Assembly (NCBI GenBank): GCA_027078365.1
Contig: JALWYQ010000001.1
Location: 124,001-188,000 of the forward strand
Length of the DNA: 64,000 nucleotides
Direction: 5' to 3'
Source of the DNA: Phycisphaerae bacterium
GTDB lineage: Bacteria; Planctomycetota; Phycisphaerae; Sedimentisphaerales; Sedimentisphaeraceae
In this document: piece after piece, positions 7,465-15,189 of the stretch
Position numbering within the stretch: position 1 is the stretch's first letter
Layout: every line of letters begins with the position of its first letter
Notes under the pieces: model-generated
What the model was told of the DNA's origin: nothing
Seen by the model: the letters and a program-made list of their open reading frames with translations, nothing else
Database searches by the model: none
Program-made: the position numbers and the translations under genes

Positions 7465-9690
7465 ATGCTGAAGAACAACTTAAAATCTAATATTTCAGCA
7501 AGAGAAATTCAGACGGTATTTGATAATATCTCAGATTTCCATGCTCTAGCGCCTGTGGTTGCTAAGGGATTAACTGTTTCTATTGGAGAGAGTACTAACT
7601 TAGCAGAACTTGCCTCTATTGTTGAAACAGACCCAGCATTGGCTACTCATCTCTATCTGGCTGCGCATGAAAATAATGTTTGTCTGGAGTCTGATGAAAT
7701 TTCTGTTCTTGATATCTTAAATGCGCTACCTATAGAAACTATTCGTTCAATATTTCTTGACGTCAAATTAGTTGCAGATTCTGAATCTAATGAAAACTTT
7801 AGAGAGCTGCGCAAACGCTTATATATAAATTCGATTGCAATTGCCTGTTGTAGCGAACTTATTGCTGATTCAATAGAAACCAATATCACTGCCGGCCATG
7901 CATACTTAGCAGCCTTGCTATTTAATATTGGCAAGTATGCCTTTTTGCAGGAGTTCCCGAAGAGCTACGAAAAGATTGTTAAAGAAGCAACCGCCACGAG
8001 AATAGGGCTCTCTTCTGTTGAGCATAAATATTTTGGTTTAGACCACAACCTAGTTGGCAAACGCATTGCCAGCAGAATGCATTTTGGCTCTGATATTGCT
8101 GAGGCGATTTGGCTTGCTCAAACCTCATCAGCCTTTAGCGGCAACACCCTAGAGGTCTCAACCTTAACTAGAATTGTTGGGCTTTCTCACAAAATAGTTT
8201 CAAACAGTAGCTACGCCTTTGGTTATGACGTGCAAAACGCCGTACCTGTTGAACAATTGGCGCAGAGTCTTAATCTTAGCTCTAGCAGTTTAGAGTCAAT
8301 AAAACACAGATTACAGCCGGCTCTTGAAGCCCGTGTTATAGCAACAAACATTGACGGTGAAACTCTCAGCTTAGAATCTTTTGAATCTCTGCGCAGCTCA
8401 ATAAGAAGAATTCTCGAAGAGAATAAATATTTGAGCAAAGAAAATAGCAAGCTCTCTCTAGATGCTAGCTATAACAATTTTATTTCTATGTTTGTAAGCA
8501 GTATAAAAGATTCATGGACCCTCCAAGATATTGCCTCTGAGTTTACGAAAAGATTTGCCAAAGAATTTAATCTCTCCAATGTATCTCTGTGTCTATTAAA
8601 TGATATAGAAGATGGTTATGTTAATGTCATAACCACCAAGGAAAATATCTCATCAACGCGAAACGTTGCAAAGATATCTAATGCCTCTCAGATTTACAAT
8701 CTAGCGTTAGAGGGTAACAAGATTTTTTCAGGTAGCGAAGATCGTTTCGAGTTGCTCTTTAAGGAAATAGCCTCTAGCGTTAACCGTGCAAATGCCGGAA
8801 TTGTTTGTTTGTCTGAAAAGATGCAAAAAATTGCTTGGCTAATATTTGAAGTCTCACAGCAATCACCAAGTGTCTTTGACGATGCGATTGGCAAGGTGTT
8901 TGAGATGCTCTCAAAGATGCTAAATTTGTCTATCACTAAAGAGAGGCAAGAAAAACTCTCCGAAAGTTTTGTTTGTGCTATCAGTAAACTTCAAGAAAAT
9001 CAAAAAGAACTTATTGAACGCAATGCGCATCTAGCTCTCGCCGAGATGGCAGCAGGAGCAGCTCATGAGTTCAACAATCCTCTCTCAGTTATTTCTGGTC
9101 GTGCGCAAATCTTGCTCCAAAGCGAAACTGACGCCGAGAAGAAAAAAATGCTAGAGCAGATTCAAGCCAAAAGCAATGATATCTCTGATATGGTAAAATC
9201 AATATTGAGTTTTGCCAAACCTAGAGAAGCGATTATTGCAACGCTTTCTCTGCGCGAATTAATAGATGAATCTGTAAAATATGCCATACGTAAAAAAGGG
9301 ATTTCAGAGATAAGCATAAATCTCGCTAGTCCAGCAGAATTGCCTAAAATAGCTGGCGACAAAGATCAGCTAATAGAAGCGATTGGAAATATTATTATTA
9401 ATGCAATTGAATCCTTCGATTCTGGAGTTGGAGATATCTCTATAGAATTGTATTACGTTGCCTTGAGTAATAAGGCTGGCATTCAGATTAGCGATAACGG
9501 TTGCGGTATGGATAGTAGCGTAATTGCTAACGCAACAAAACCTTTCTATTCTCATAAAAAAGCAGGGCGTCAACCAGGTCTCGGTTTAGCGATTGCGCAA
9601 AGACTCTTCGAATTAAATAATGCGCAGCTATCTATTGAGAGTAAGCCTTCAGTTGGAACCAAGGTGGAAATTTTAATTCCAATAGCATAG
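7465..9690 (+). CDS. HDOD-domain sensor histidine kinase
   Basis: A 741-residue soluble protein. The N-terminal third resembles an HDOD domain (FHALAPVVAKGLTV; ASIVETDPALATHLYLAA; AGHAYLAALLFNIGKYAF; VEHKYFGLDHNLVGKRIA). The middle (about 340-500) is GAF-like. The C-terminus is a kinase core with H-box AAHEFNNPLSVISGRAQILL near residue 533, N-box DQLIEAIGNIIINAIESF, G1 SDNGCGM and G2 GLGLAIAQRLF. No membrane segment is seen, so it would sense a cytoplasmic cue. It follows the HTH-receiver gene and probably phosphorylates it. Confidence 0.88.
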   Translation: MLKNNLKSNISAREIQTVFDNISDFHALAPVVAKGLTVSIGESTNLAELASIVETDPALATHLYLAAHENNVCLESDEISVLDILNALPIETIRSIFLDVKLVADSESNENFRELRKRLYINSIAIACCSELIADSIETNITAGHAYLAALLFNIGKYAFLQEFPKSYEKIVKEATATRIGLSSVEHKYFGLDHNLVGKRIASRMHFGSDIAEAIWLAQTSSAFSGNTLEVSTLTRIVGLSHKIVSNSSYAFGYDVQNAVPVEQLAQSLNLSSSSLESIKHRLQPALEARVIATNIDGETLSLESFESLRSSIRRILEENKYLSKENSKLSLDASYNNFISMFVSSIKDSWTLQDIASEFTKRFAKEFNLSNVSLCLLNDIEDGYVNVITTKENISSTRNVAKISNASQIYNLALEGNKIFSGSEDRFELLFKEIASSVNRANAGIVCLSEKMQKIAWLIFEVSQQSPSVFDDAIGKVFEMLSKMLNLSITKERQEKLSESFVCAISKLQENQKELIERNAHLALAEMAAGAAHEFNNPLSVISGRAQILLQSETDAEKKKMLEQIQAKSNDISDMVKSILSFAKPREAIIATLSLRELIDESVKYAIRKKGISEISINLASPAELPKIAGDKDQLIEAIGNIIINAIESFDSGVGDISIELYYVALSNKAGIQISDNGCGMDSSVIANATKPFYSHKKAGRQPGLGLAIAQRLFELNNAQLSIESKPSVGTKVEILIPIA

Positions 9691-9796
9691 TTTCCAATGT
9701 TGACATCGTAGCGTTATTGCGGTATCTATTGTAATAGCGGTTGGGTTAGAAAATTGCCACCGATTCTAAATTTGTTATGAGATTAGAGAGTCTTTT

Positions 9797-10561
9797 ATGT
9801 TTAAGCGGATATTATCATTCTATATTTTTCTTGCTCTATCGATGCTTGTAGGTTGTTCTAATGATTACAAGCCAACACTCAGCAGAGAAGCAAAATTCTT
9901 TGCTCCGGTTTACGAACCTGTCAACAGCCGTGTTGCTATTGCGACAAGCAATCAAGGCAGAGATATAGAATGTATAATACATGGCTATGGAGATGATACC
10001 ATACTGTTTATCGCATCTATCCATGGCGATGAAACCGCTGGCACATTTCTCTTAGAGTCATTGGATACTTATTTAAAAGAGCACCCTGAATTTCTCGTTG
10101 GCAAGCAGCTCATCATTATCCCTGTTGCAAATCCAGACGGCTTTGCAGCTGGGAGTAGATTTAACGCAAATGGAGTGGATATAAACAGAAACTTCCCAGC
10201 GGATAACAGAGTAAACAATAAAATCAACGGCTTTGCAGGCCTGAGCGAACCAGAATCAAGAGCAATAGATTCTGTTATACGTATATATAAACCCAACCGG
10301 ATAATCGTTTTCCACGAACCTCTAGATTGTATCGATTACGACGGTCCAGCACAAAACCTTGCGCAATTGCTTTCGAAAACATGCAAACTCAAAGTCAAAA
10401 AACTTGGCGCAAGAGAAGGCTCACTAGGGGCCTATGCCGGAGAAGATCTTGGAATTAAAGTTGTTACTGTTGAGCTTCCAGAAGAAGCAAAAAATCTAAG
10501 CCAAACTCAACTCTGGCAACAATATGCAAAACTTATCTTTACAGCAATCAACGGCCGCTAA
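9797..10561 (+). CDS. Lipoprotein zinc carboxypeptidase, murein peptide amidase A-like (M14 family)
   Basis: A 254-residue protein with a lipoprotein signal (residues 1-20, lipobox LVGC). The M14/MpaA zinc site is visible: HGDE in IASIHGDETAG supplies His and Glu, followed by VANPDGFAAGSRFNANGVDI with NRNFP, the substrate-binding Arg region. The third zinc ligand is probably the His in IIVFHEP, and VTVELPEE is at the catalytic Glu position. MpaA removes meso-diaminopimelate from murein tripeptides. A lipid-anchored form would act in the periplasm, unlike cytoplasmic E. coli MpaA. A succinylglutamate-desuccinylase-like activity is an alternative. Confidence 0.8.
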   Translation: MFKRILSFYIFLALSMLVGCSNDYKPTLSREAKFFAPVYEPVNSRVAIATSNQGRDIECIIHGYGDDTILFIASIHGDETAGTFLLESLDTYLKEHPEFLVGKQLIIIPVANPDGFAAGSRFNANGVDINRNFPADNRVNNKINGFAGLSEPESRAIDSVIRIYKPNRIIVFHEPLDCIDYDGPAQNLAQLLSKTCKLKVKKLGAREGSLGAYAGEDLGIKVVTVELPEEAKNLSQTQLWQQYAKLIFTAINGR

Positions 10562-10595
10562 CATCTAAGGTATTCATTTCAATAGGCAAACAAGA

Positions 10596-11255
10596 GTGAA
10601 AAGAATTCAAGACATTCCAGTAAATGAACGCCCAAGAGAAAAACTTTTATTAAAGGGCGCAAAAAGCTTAACGGACACAGAACTCTTAGCAATTATTTTG
10701 GGAAGGGGAACAGTAAAAAACGATGTGCTCTCACTTTCTAAAAAAATTGTTGAAGTGATAGATAAAAAAGGAATGGACTTCCTGCCGGAGGACATAACAG
10801 AGATTGATGGAATTGGCCAAGCAAAGGCCACTACAATTGCGGCCGCTTTGGAGTTTGTGCGCAGAAGAATAAAACCTGAAGGGGTAAAGATTAAATCTCC
10901 ATCTGACGTGCTTCCCTTAATACAGCATTACAGCGATCGCAAACAAGAGCATTTTCTAACCATCTCACTCAACGGCGCAAACGAAGTCTTAAACGTAAGG
11001 GTTGTTACGATTGGTCTTGTAAATCAAAGTCAAGTACATCCGCGCGAAGTATTTGCAGATGCCTTGGTGGATAGAGCGTCTGCAATTATTATTGCGCACA
11101 ACCATCCATCGGGAAACTTAACGCCTAGCCCAGAAGATATTGAAGTTACCAACATTATTGTAGAAGCTGGTAAGATACTAGGCATAAAACTATTAGACCA
11201 TATCGTCTTTAGCAAAAAGGGAAGCTATTCATTTAAGCAAAACTCTAGGCTCTAG
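10596..11255 (+). CDS. radC: RadC family JAMM-motif protein
   Basis: A 219-residue protein of normal length. An N-terminal helix-hairpin-helix-like region (LTDTELLAIILGRG; EITEIDGIGQAKATTIAAAL) precedes an MPN/JAMM metalloprotease-like domain whose motif reads IIIAHNHPSGNLTPSPED near residues 164-181. The family is widespread, and its biochemical role is unsettled despite the old DNA-repair name. The start is GTG at 10596, placed by family alignment, with a weak upstream AGG. Confidence 0.92.
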   Translation: MKRIQDIPVNERPREKLLLKGAKSLTDTELLAIILGRGTVKNDVLSLSKKIVEVIDKKGMDFLPEDITEIDGIGQAKATTIAAALEFVRRRIKPEGVKIKSPSDVLPLIQHYSDRKQEHFLTISLNGANEVLNVRVVTIGLVNQSQVHPREVFADALVDRASAIIIAHNHPSGNLTPSPEDIEVTNIIVEAGKILGIKLLDHIVFSKKGSYSFKQNSRL

Positions 11256-11311
11256 ATTTTCTTATGGTTGCTCTAGCTGTAAAGAGATAGCTGCGCTACT
11301 ATACTCTGCTT

Positions 11312-11662
11312 CTACGAAAATTTACTTCTAAAGACAAAATATACTGCCCCAAGAATACAAAGCCCAGCGTATAGGTAATCCATCTTCAGCGGTTCCTTCA
11401 TGTAGAAGATTGAAAATGGAACAAACACCGTCAGAGTAATTATCTCTTGAAGGATTTTAAGTTGGCCAATCGAGAGAACCGTAAAGCCGATACGATTTGC
11501 TGGCACTTGAAACATATATTCAAACAAGGCAATCGACCAGCTAATAAGCGCAGCGATAATCCAAGGTTTACTGCCAAGTTCTTTAAGATGCGCATACCAA
11601 GCAAACGTCATGAAAACATTACTACAAAATAAAAGAAGTACTGTGATTATAACCTGTTGCAT
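11312..11662 (-). CDS. DUF486 family small membrane protein (DMT superfamily)
   Basis: A 116-residue protein with four hydrophobic segments. Family-typical stretches are FAWYAHLKELGSKPWIIAAL, IALFEYMFQVPANRIG, QLKILQEIITLTVFVPFSIF and YAGLCILGAVYF. DUF486 proteins resemble half-size drug/metabolite transporters, and their substrate is unknown. It is transcribed opposite to radC and the ArsR operon. Confidence 0.88.
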   Translation of the reverse strand: MQQVIITVLLLFCSNVFMTFAWYAHLKELGSKPWIIAALISWSIALFEYMFQVPANRIGFTVLSIGQLKILQEIITLTVFVPFSIFYMKEPLKMDYLYAGLCILGAVYFVFRSKFS

Positions 11663-11812
11663 TATTAAATCCTCGAGACAAAAATTTTAAAAGCAAACTC
11701 AGAGTCTAATCTAGAAGTAAATGTAGGTCAATAAATTATAAACTGTTTGAAGCGGCTAGCAGCAAGCTGTCAGGCTAGGATTGTTAGCAATTTCAAATCG
11801 TCAAAAAAGTTA

Positions 11813-11858
11813 TTGACTCCTGCACAACATTTGGTTATTATGCCATATGTGCAAATGT
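11813..11858 (+). promoter_or_regulatory. Promoter with overlapping inverted-repeat operator for the ArsR-FmdE-TauE operon
   Basis: TTGACT (11813-11818), a 17-base spacer and TATTAT (11836-11841) form a strong sigma70-like promoter. An inverted repeat, ACATTTG (11827-11833) and CAAATGT (11852-11858), brackets the -10. This position suits autorepression by the ArsR protein encoded 13 bases downstream. Confidence 0.65.
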
Positions 11859-11870
11859 AAGGGCTAACTT

Positions 11871-12191
11871 ATGAACAGAAAAGAAAAACTCATATACGAT
11901 GCAAGGGCTAAGATTTTCAAAGCACTCGCGCATCCAACGCGATTATGGATAACTCAGAAGTTAGTGGATTCTGAGCGCTGCGTCTGTGAATTTGTAGATG
12001 AACTTGATGTGGACTTTTCTACAATCTCGAAGCACCTATCGGTATTAAAGCAAGCTGGAATTGTTGAAGATGATAAACGAGGCAAGCAAGTTTATTACCG
12101 ATTGAAAGTTCCTTGCATTCTCAAGTTTATGCATTGCGTTGAAGCAGTCATTGAGTATCAAGCTAAAGAGCACAATAAGCTAATTAAATAA
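11871..12191 (+). CDS. ArsR/SmtB family repressor with CVC motif
   Basis: A 106-residue winged-helix protein. The fold is visible as KIFKALAHPTRLWITQKL, then ERCVCEFVDEL, the recognition helix region FSTISKHLSVLKQAGIV and the wing KRGKQVYYRL. Cysteines at 37 and 39 (CVC, as in the As(III) site of E. coli ArsR) and at 82 and 89 are candidate ligands or redox switches. Binding of a soft metal or a reactive sulfur species would release DNA. It heads a cluster with FmdE-like and TauE/SafE-like genes, and an inverted repeat overlaps the promoter. Confidence 0.9.
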   Translation: MNRKEKLIYDARAKIFKALAHPTRLWITQKLVDSERCVCEFVDELDVDFSTISKHLSVLKQAGIVEDDKRGKQVYYRLKVPCILKFMHCVEAVIEYQAKEHNKLIK

Positions 12192-12281
12192 TTTACTTGT
12201 AAATATTGAGATGGAATAATCTGTTAATACGGCGACAACAAATTCAATTGTTGTTGCGGTGATATTTAAAAGGAGAAAAAA

Positions 12282-12866
12282 ATGACAAAAGATCAATTCG
12301 AAATGGCAATGGCTTTTCACGGCCATAAATGTCCTGCGATGCCATTAGGGTTTAGAGCTGCTGAAGCGGCAATGAATAAGCTTGGCGTAAAACGTGCTCA
12401 GGACAAGGAGTTATATGTAATATCTGAGACTGGAAAAGCGCATGCAGCAGGTTGCTTTCTAGATGGAATCATGTCTGCAACTGGATGCACCTATGGTAAA
12501 TCAAATATTGAAAAGAAATATTACAACAAGATGGCATTCACCCTAATTGACACTGTAAACGGCAAAGCAGTACGTGTACAGTTAAAGAGTGATTTTTTTG
12601 GTAATATGCTCAACTCTCCATTTGTTGCCCAGCGCAAACAAGGCATCGCTCCGCAAGATATTTCATCAGAGTTAGCAGACCCGCTCGTCAATAACGTCTT
12701 AAATATGCCAGAAGAGAAATTCCTAGAAATTGGCGAGATAGTTGATTTTGATTTTCCAAAAGGCAAAGGATGTTTCGAAACAGCGATTTGTAATAAATGC
12801 CAAGAGCGTGTATTTGTTAATAAGCTCGTAGACGGAATATGTATTCCTTGTAGAGAAAACAAATAG
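12282..12866 (+). CDS. FmdE family protein with C-terminal zinc ribbon
   Basis: A 194-residue protein. The FmdE domain starts with [20 protein letters not shown] and has a conserved cysteine in [20 protein letters not shown]. The C-terminus has a CxxC...CxxC zinc-ribbon pattern (ICNKCQE and CIPCREN). The family is named after a gene in methanogen formylmethanofuran dehydrogenase operons, but the bacterial role is undefined and molybdenum or metal handling is only suggested. A strong AAGGAG precedes the ATG. It lies between an ArsR repressor and a TauE/SafE permease, suggesting a metal- or sulfur-responsive function. Confidence 0.85.
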   Translation: MTKDQFEMAMAFHGHKCPAMPLGFRAAEAAMNKLGVKRAQDKELYVISETGKAHAAGCFLDGIMSATGCTYGKSNIEKKYYNKMAFTLIDTVNGKAVRVQLKSDFFGNMLNSPFVAQRKQGIAPQDISSELADPLVNNVLNMPEEKFLEIGEIVDFDFPKGKGCFETAICNKCQERVFVNKLVDGICIPCRENK

Positions 12867-12919
12867 CCGTTCAACTGCGCTGAGATTAGAATTTCTCTCA
12901 TTAGAGGAGATTAGGGACA

Positions 12920-13717
12920 ATGGAACAAATACTTATTCTTGCTTTGGTTTTCTTATTCGTTTCCATCTTGTTTTCAATGATTGGTATGGGCGGCGGAATC
13001 CTCTACGTCCCTATTCTTCTCTTTGCCGGTTACGGTATGGCACATGCGCCAGGGATTAGTCTTTTATTAATTACAGCAACATCACTGGCGGCGCTTTATA
13101 AATTTTCTAGAAGCCACAAGGTGGATTGGAAGCTTGCATTGGTTATCGATCCACCGACAGATATCATGGCGTTCGTTGGTGGTTATTTTGGTGGACTAGT
13201 ACCAGAATCAATCCTGCGCTCAATATTGGCTCTCGTATTGATGGTAGCGGGAACCTTAATGCTAAAGAAACCATCTCGGGCAATTCTTCCGCCTGTTGGT
13301 AAAAAACAATGGTGGTTATGGCGCCGAGAATTCAATGGGAATCACTATACTGTCAATCTGCCATTGGTATTAACAGCGACTGCACTAATTGGAGTCTTAT
13401 CTGGAATGCTTGGAATCACAGGTGGAATAATCAAGCTACCTATAATGGTCTTGCTCTGCGGCGTGCCGATGGATATCGCAATCGCAACCTCAACCGTCAT
13501 GGTAGCAGTAACCGCATTATCCGGAGTTGCAGGGCATGCGATACATAATCAGGTGGAATGGAAAACAGGACTAATCCTCGCCATCGCCGCAGTAGTAGGC
13601 GGACTAATCGGAAGCCACATATCCATCTCATTCAACAAAGAAAAACTCAAAAAAATATTCGGCGTAATCGTATGGCTAATTGCCATTAGGTTTCTTTTCC
13701 AGGCTATAATGAACTAA
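12920..13717 (+). CDS. TauE/SafE family membrane permease
   Basis: A 265-residue protein with about eight hydrophobic segments and the two-fold family repeat: SILFSMIGMGGGILYVPILL in the first half and VLSGMLGITGGIIKLPIMVL in the second. TauE/SafE proteins are thought to export sulfonates, sulfite or sulfoacetate. It is the third gene of the ArsR-FmdE cluster and the last gene before the defence island. Its stop (13715-13717) is immediately followed by GGAGGCGG, which also occurs at the tmRNA 3' end. Confidence 0.88.
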   Translation: MEQILILALVFLFVSILFSMIGMGGGILYVPILLFAGYGMAHAPGISLLLITATSLAALYKFSRSHKVDWKLALVIDPPTDIMAFVGGYFGGLVPESILRSILALVLMVAGTLMLKKPSRAILPPVGKKQWWLWRREFNGNHYTVNLPLVLTATALIGVLSGMLGITGGIIKLPIMVLLCGVPMDIAIATSTVMVAVTALSGVAGHAIHNQVEWKTGLILAIAAVVGGLIGSHISISFNKEKLKKIFGVIVWLIAIRFLFQAIMN

Positions 13718-14367
13718 GGGAGGCGGTTGTTTTATGCATCAGCACACCATTATTATTTTAGTTTAGAGCTTTATCCTAAAATAACGGATGTTCTTATTTA
13801 AGGGTAAGGAGATTTGAGATAGTTACCAATAAATGTACCACGGTGCTTCAGCGAAACTTTTGCCATCAGCTCAGGTCTGGATATTCTCCCTATCATTCAT
13901 GCCACCGATAAGCATTTTAACTTGCCCGGTAGAACATAGTTTTTGTCATATTCAAAGCAGACCTCTAGAAAATTGTCACTGAAGTGGAATACGTCCTTTG
14001 AATAGGCATGTAGAGTGCGATTCTAGCTAGAACCAAGTATATCCAGCAGATTTGTAGACAATTTTTACTCGCTCGATTTGGGAAAACTCTCGGGCCGATT
14101 GAGTAGAAGTGACGCTATATAGACAATTGCGTAATGATTTTACCACGTAGGGGCTGATCTATAATAGTTTTACCAGAGAGATAACTGTTCTACCAGTTAA
14201 AGATTGATTTTTAACACAGACCTGTTTTGCGTAATGATTTTGCGAGAAATTGGCGATATCTTTGGCATGGAGAGGCTTTCAAACTTCTTCAAAATCTGTA
14301 TAGCTACGTCTTAACGTTCGTGGCTCAGCTCCCCATTCTGTATTTATTAAAATTTTCCTATTTGTGA
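13718..14367. other. 650-base gap at the left edge of the defence island
   Basis: No intact gene. It contains a decayed minus-strand coding fragment (13798-14013), listed separately. Two copies of TTGCGTAATGATTTT occur about 100 bases apart, at 14126-14140 and 14227-14241. The second half is rich in short repeats of the form GTTTTACCA and TTCTACCAG. These look like remnants of decayed mobile or accessory DNA, but I see no terminal inverted repeats or transposase. Confidence 0.5.
13798..14013 (-). pseudogene. Decayed fragment resembling the C-terminal wHTH of an AlbA_2/Fic-type ATP-binding protein
   Basis: One minus-strand frame reads LHAYSKDVFHFSDNFLEVC..., an internal TGA, then IGRISRPELMAKVSLKHRGTFIGNYL and stop. 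The second part resembles the C-terminal winged helix of AlbA_2/AAA_4 and Fic proteins, which typically read SR.ELMEKLGLKHR.TFR.NYL.P. There is no start codon, an internal stop and no upstream domain, so it is a remnant. The match is from memory and covers about 25 residues. Confidence 0.4.
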
Positions 14368-15189
14368 TCACACCATACTGAGTTCAAGTTTATGCTTAAT
14401 CTTTTCCCAGCTTGGGATGACGGAATTAAGGAGCTCATAAAACTCCGGGCTATGATTATTGTGTTTTAGATGACACAATTCATGCGTAACAACATAGTCA
14501 ATACACTCTTTAGATGCTTTGACTAGATTTGTATTGAGGGTTACTGTGCCTCTGCTTGAGAGACTACCCCACCTTTTTTGCATTTGCTTAATGGACAGTT
14601 TAGGCTTGCTAATACCAAGGTTATTGAATTTCATCCAACAACGATCCATACTTTGCGCAAATTGAATCTGTGCCTTTTTCAAGTACCATTGATTTAAAAG
14701 TTTCTTGGTTATATCTGGAGTTGGCTTATTCTGGCAAGTGACATAAAAAAAGCCACGAGATAATTTGACGCAATTTTCCGGTCCTTCAGATAGCTTTAAA
14801 CGGTACTGCTTTCCAAGATACAGATGAGTCTCACCGCTGACGTAACATCGATCAGGTGTCTTTGGATTAAATTGATTGAAATAATTCAACTGTCTGAGAA
14901 TCCATCGCGCCCTCTTAATTATCTTTCTTTCTATCAATGTGATGTCTGATTGCAAGGGTGCTTTTACAACAACTGTACTGTCAGGGTGTACGGCAATTTC
15001 CATTGTTTTTCTTTTAACATGAATTAAGTTGTACTCAATTTCCTTTGAGCCATATTTAACCGCTAATTTGCGCGAACCGTCACTAATGTTTTTTGGAACC
15101 ACTAATTTGCACGAATTTGCACGAATTTTTTTTGGGGCTACAGATAAATGTGGATTAACATGTGTTTCTTTCAATTTCTTATTCATCAT
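14368..15189 (-). CDS. YgjP-like metallopeptidase (DUF45) coupled to hsdR
   Basis: A 273-residue protein. From about residue 45 it matches the YgjP family: EIEYNLIHVKRKTMEIAV; KIIKRARWILRQLNYF; KQMQKRWGSLSSRGTVTLN; and the zinc site VVTHELCHLKHNNHSPEFYE near residue 238. The first 45 residues are not family sequence. They include IRANSCKLVVPKNISDGSRK, which is the translation of the island's iteron repeat (15068-15135). The start overlaps the hsdR stop by four bases, so expression is coupled. YgjP-like genes are common next to type I restriction genes, where their role is not established. Confidence 0.85.
   Translation of the reverse strand: MMNKKLKETHVNPHLSVAPKKIRANSCKLVVPKNISDGSRKLAVKYGSKEIEYNLIHVKRKTMEIAVHPDSTVVVKAPLQSDITLIERKIIKRARWILRQLNYFNQFNPKTPDRCYVSGETHLYLGKQYRLKLSEGPENCVKLSRGFFYVTCQNKPTPDITKKLLNQWYLKKAQIQFAQSMDRCWMKFNNLGISKPKLSIKQMQKRWGSLSSRGTVTLNTNLVKASKECIDYVVTHELCHLKHNNHSPEFYELLNSVIPSWEKIKHKLELSMV
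15068..15135 (+). repeat. Iteron repeat copy inside the YgjP-like gene
   Basis: Plus strand shows CACTAAT, GGAACCACTAATTTG and two CACGAATTT-type units in the same order as intergenic copies. It is translated in frame as the extra N-terminal segment of the YgjP-like protein (about residues 18-40). Confidence 0.75.

Noticed and set aside
9754-9765. TTGCCACCGATT shared with the gap near 56535
   Set aside because: A single 12-base match with no conserved surroundings is expected by chance among all pairs in 64 kb; it is not convincing as a promoter element.
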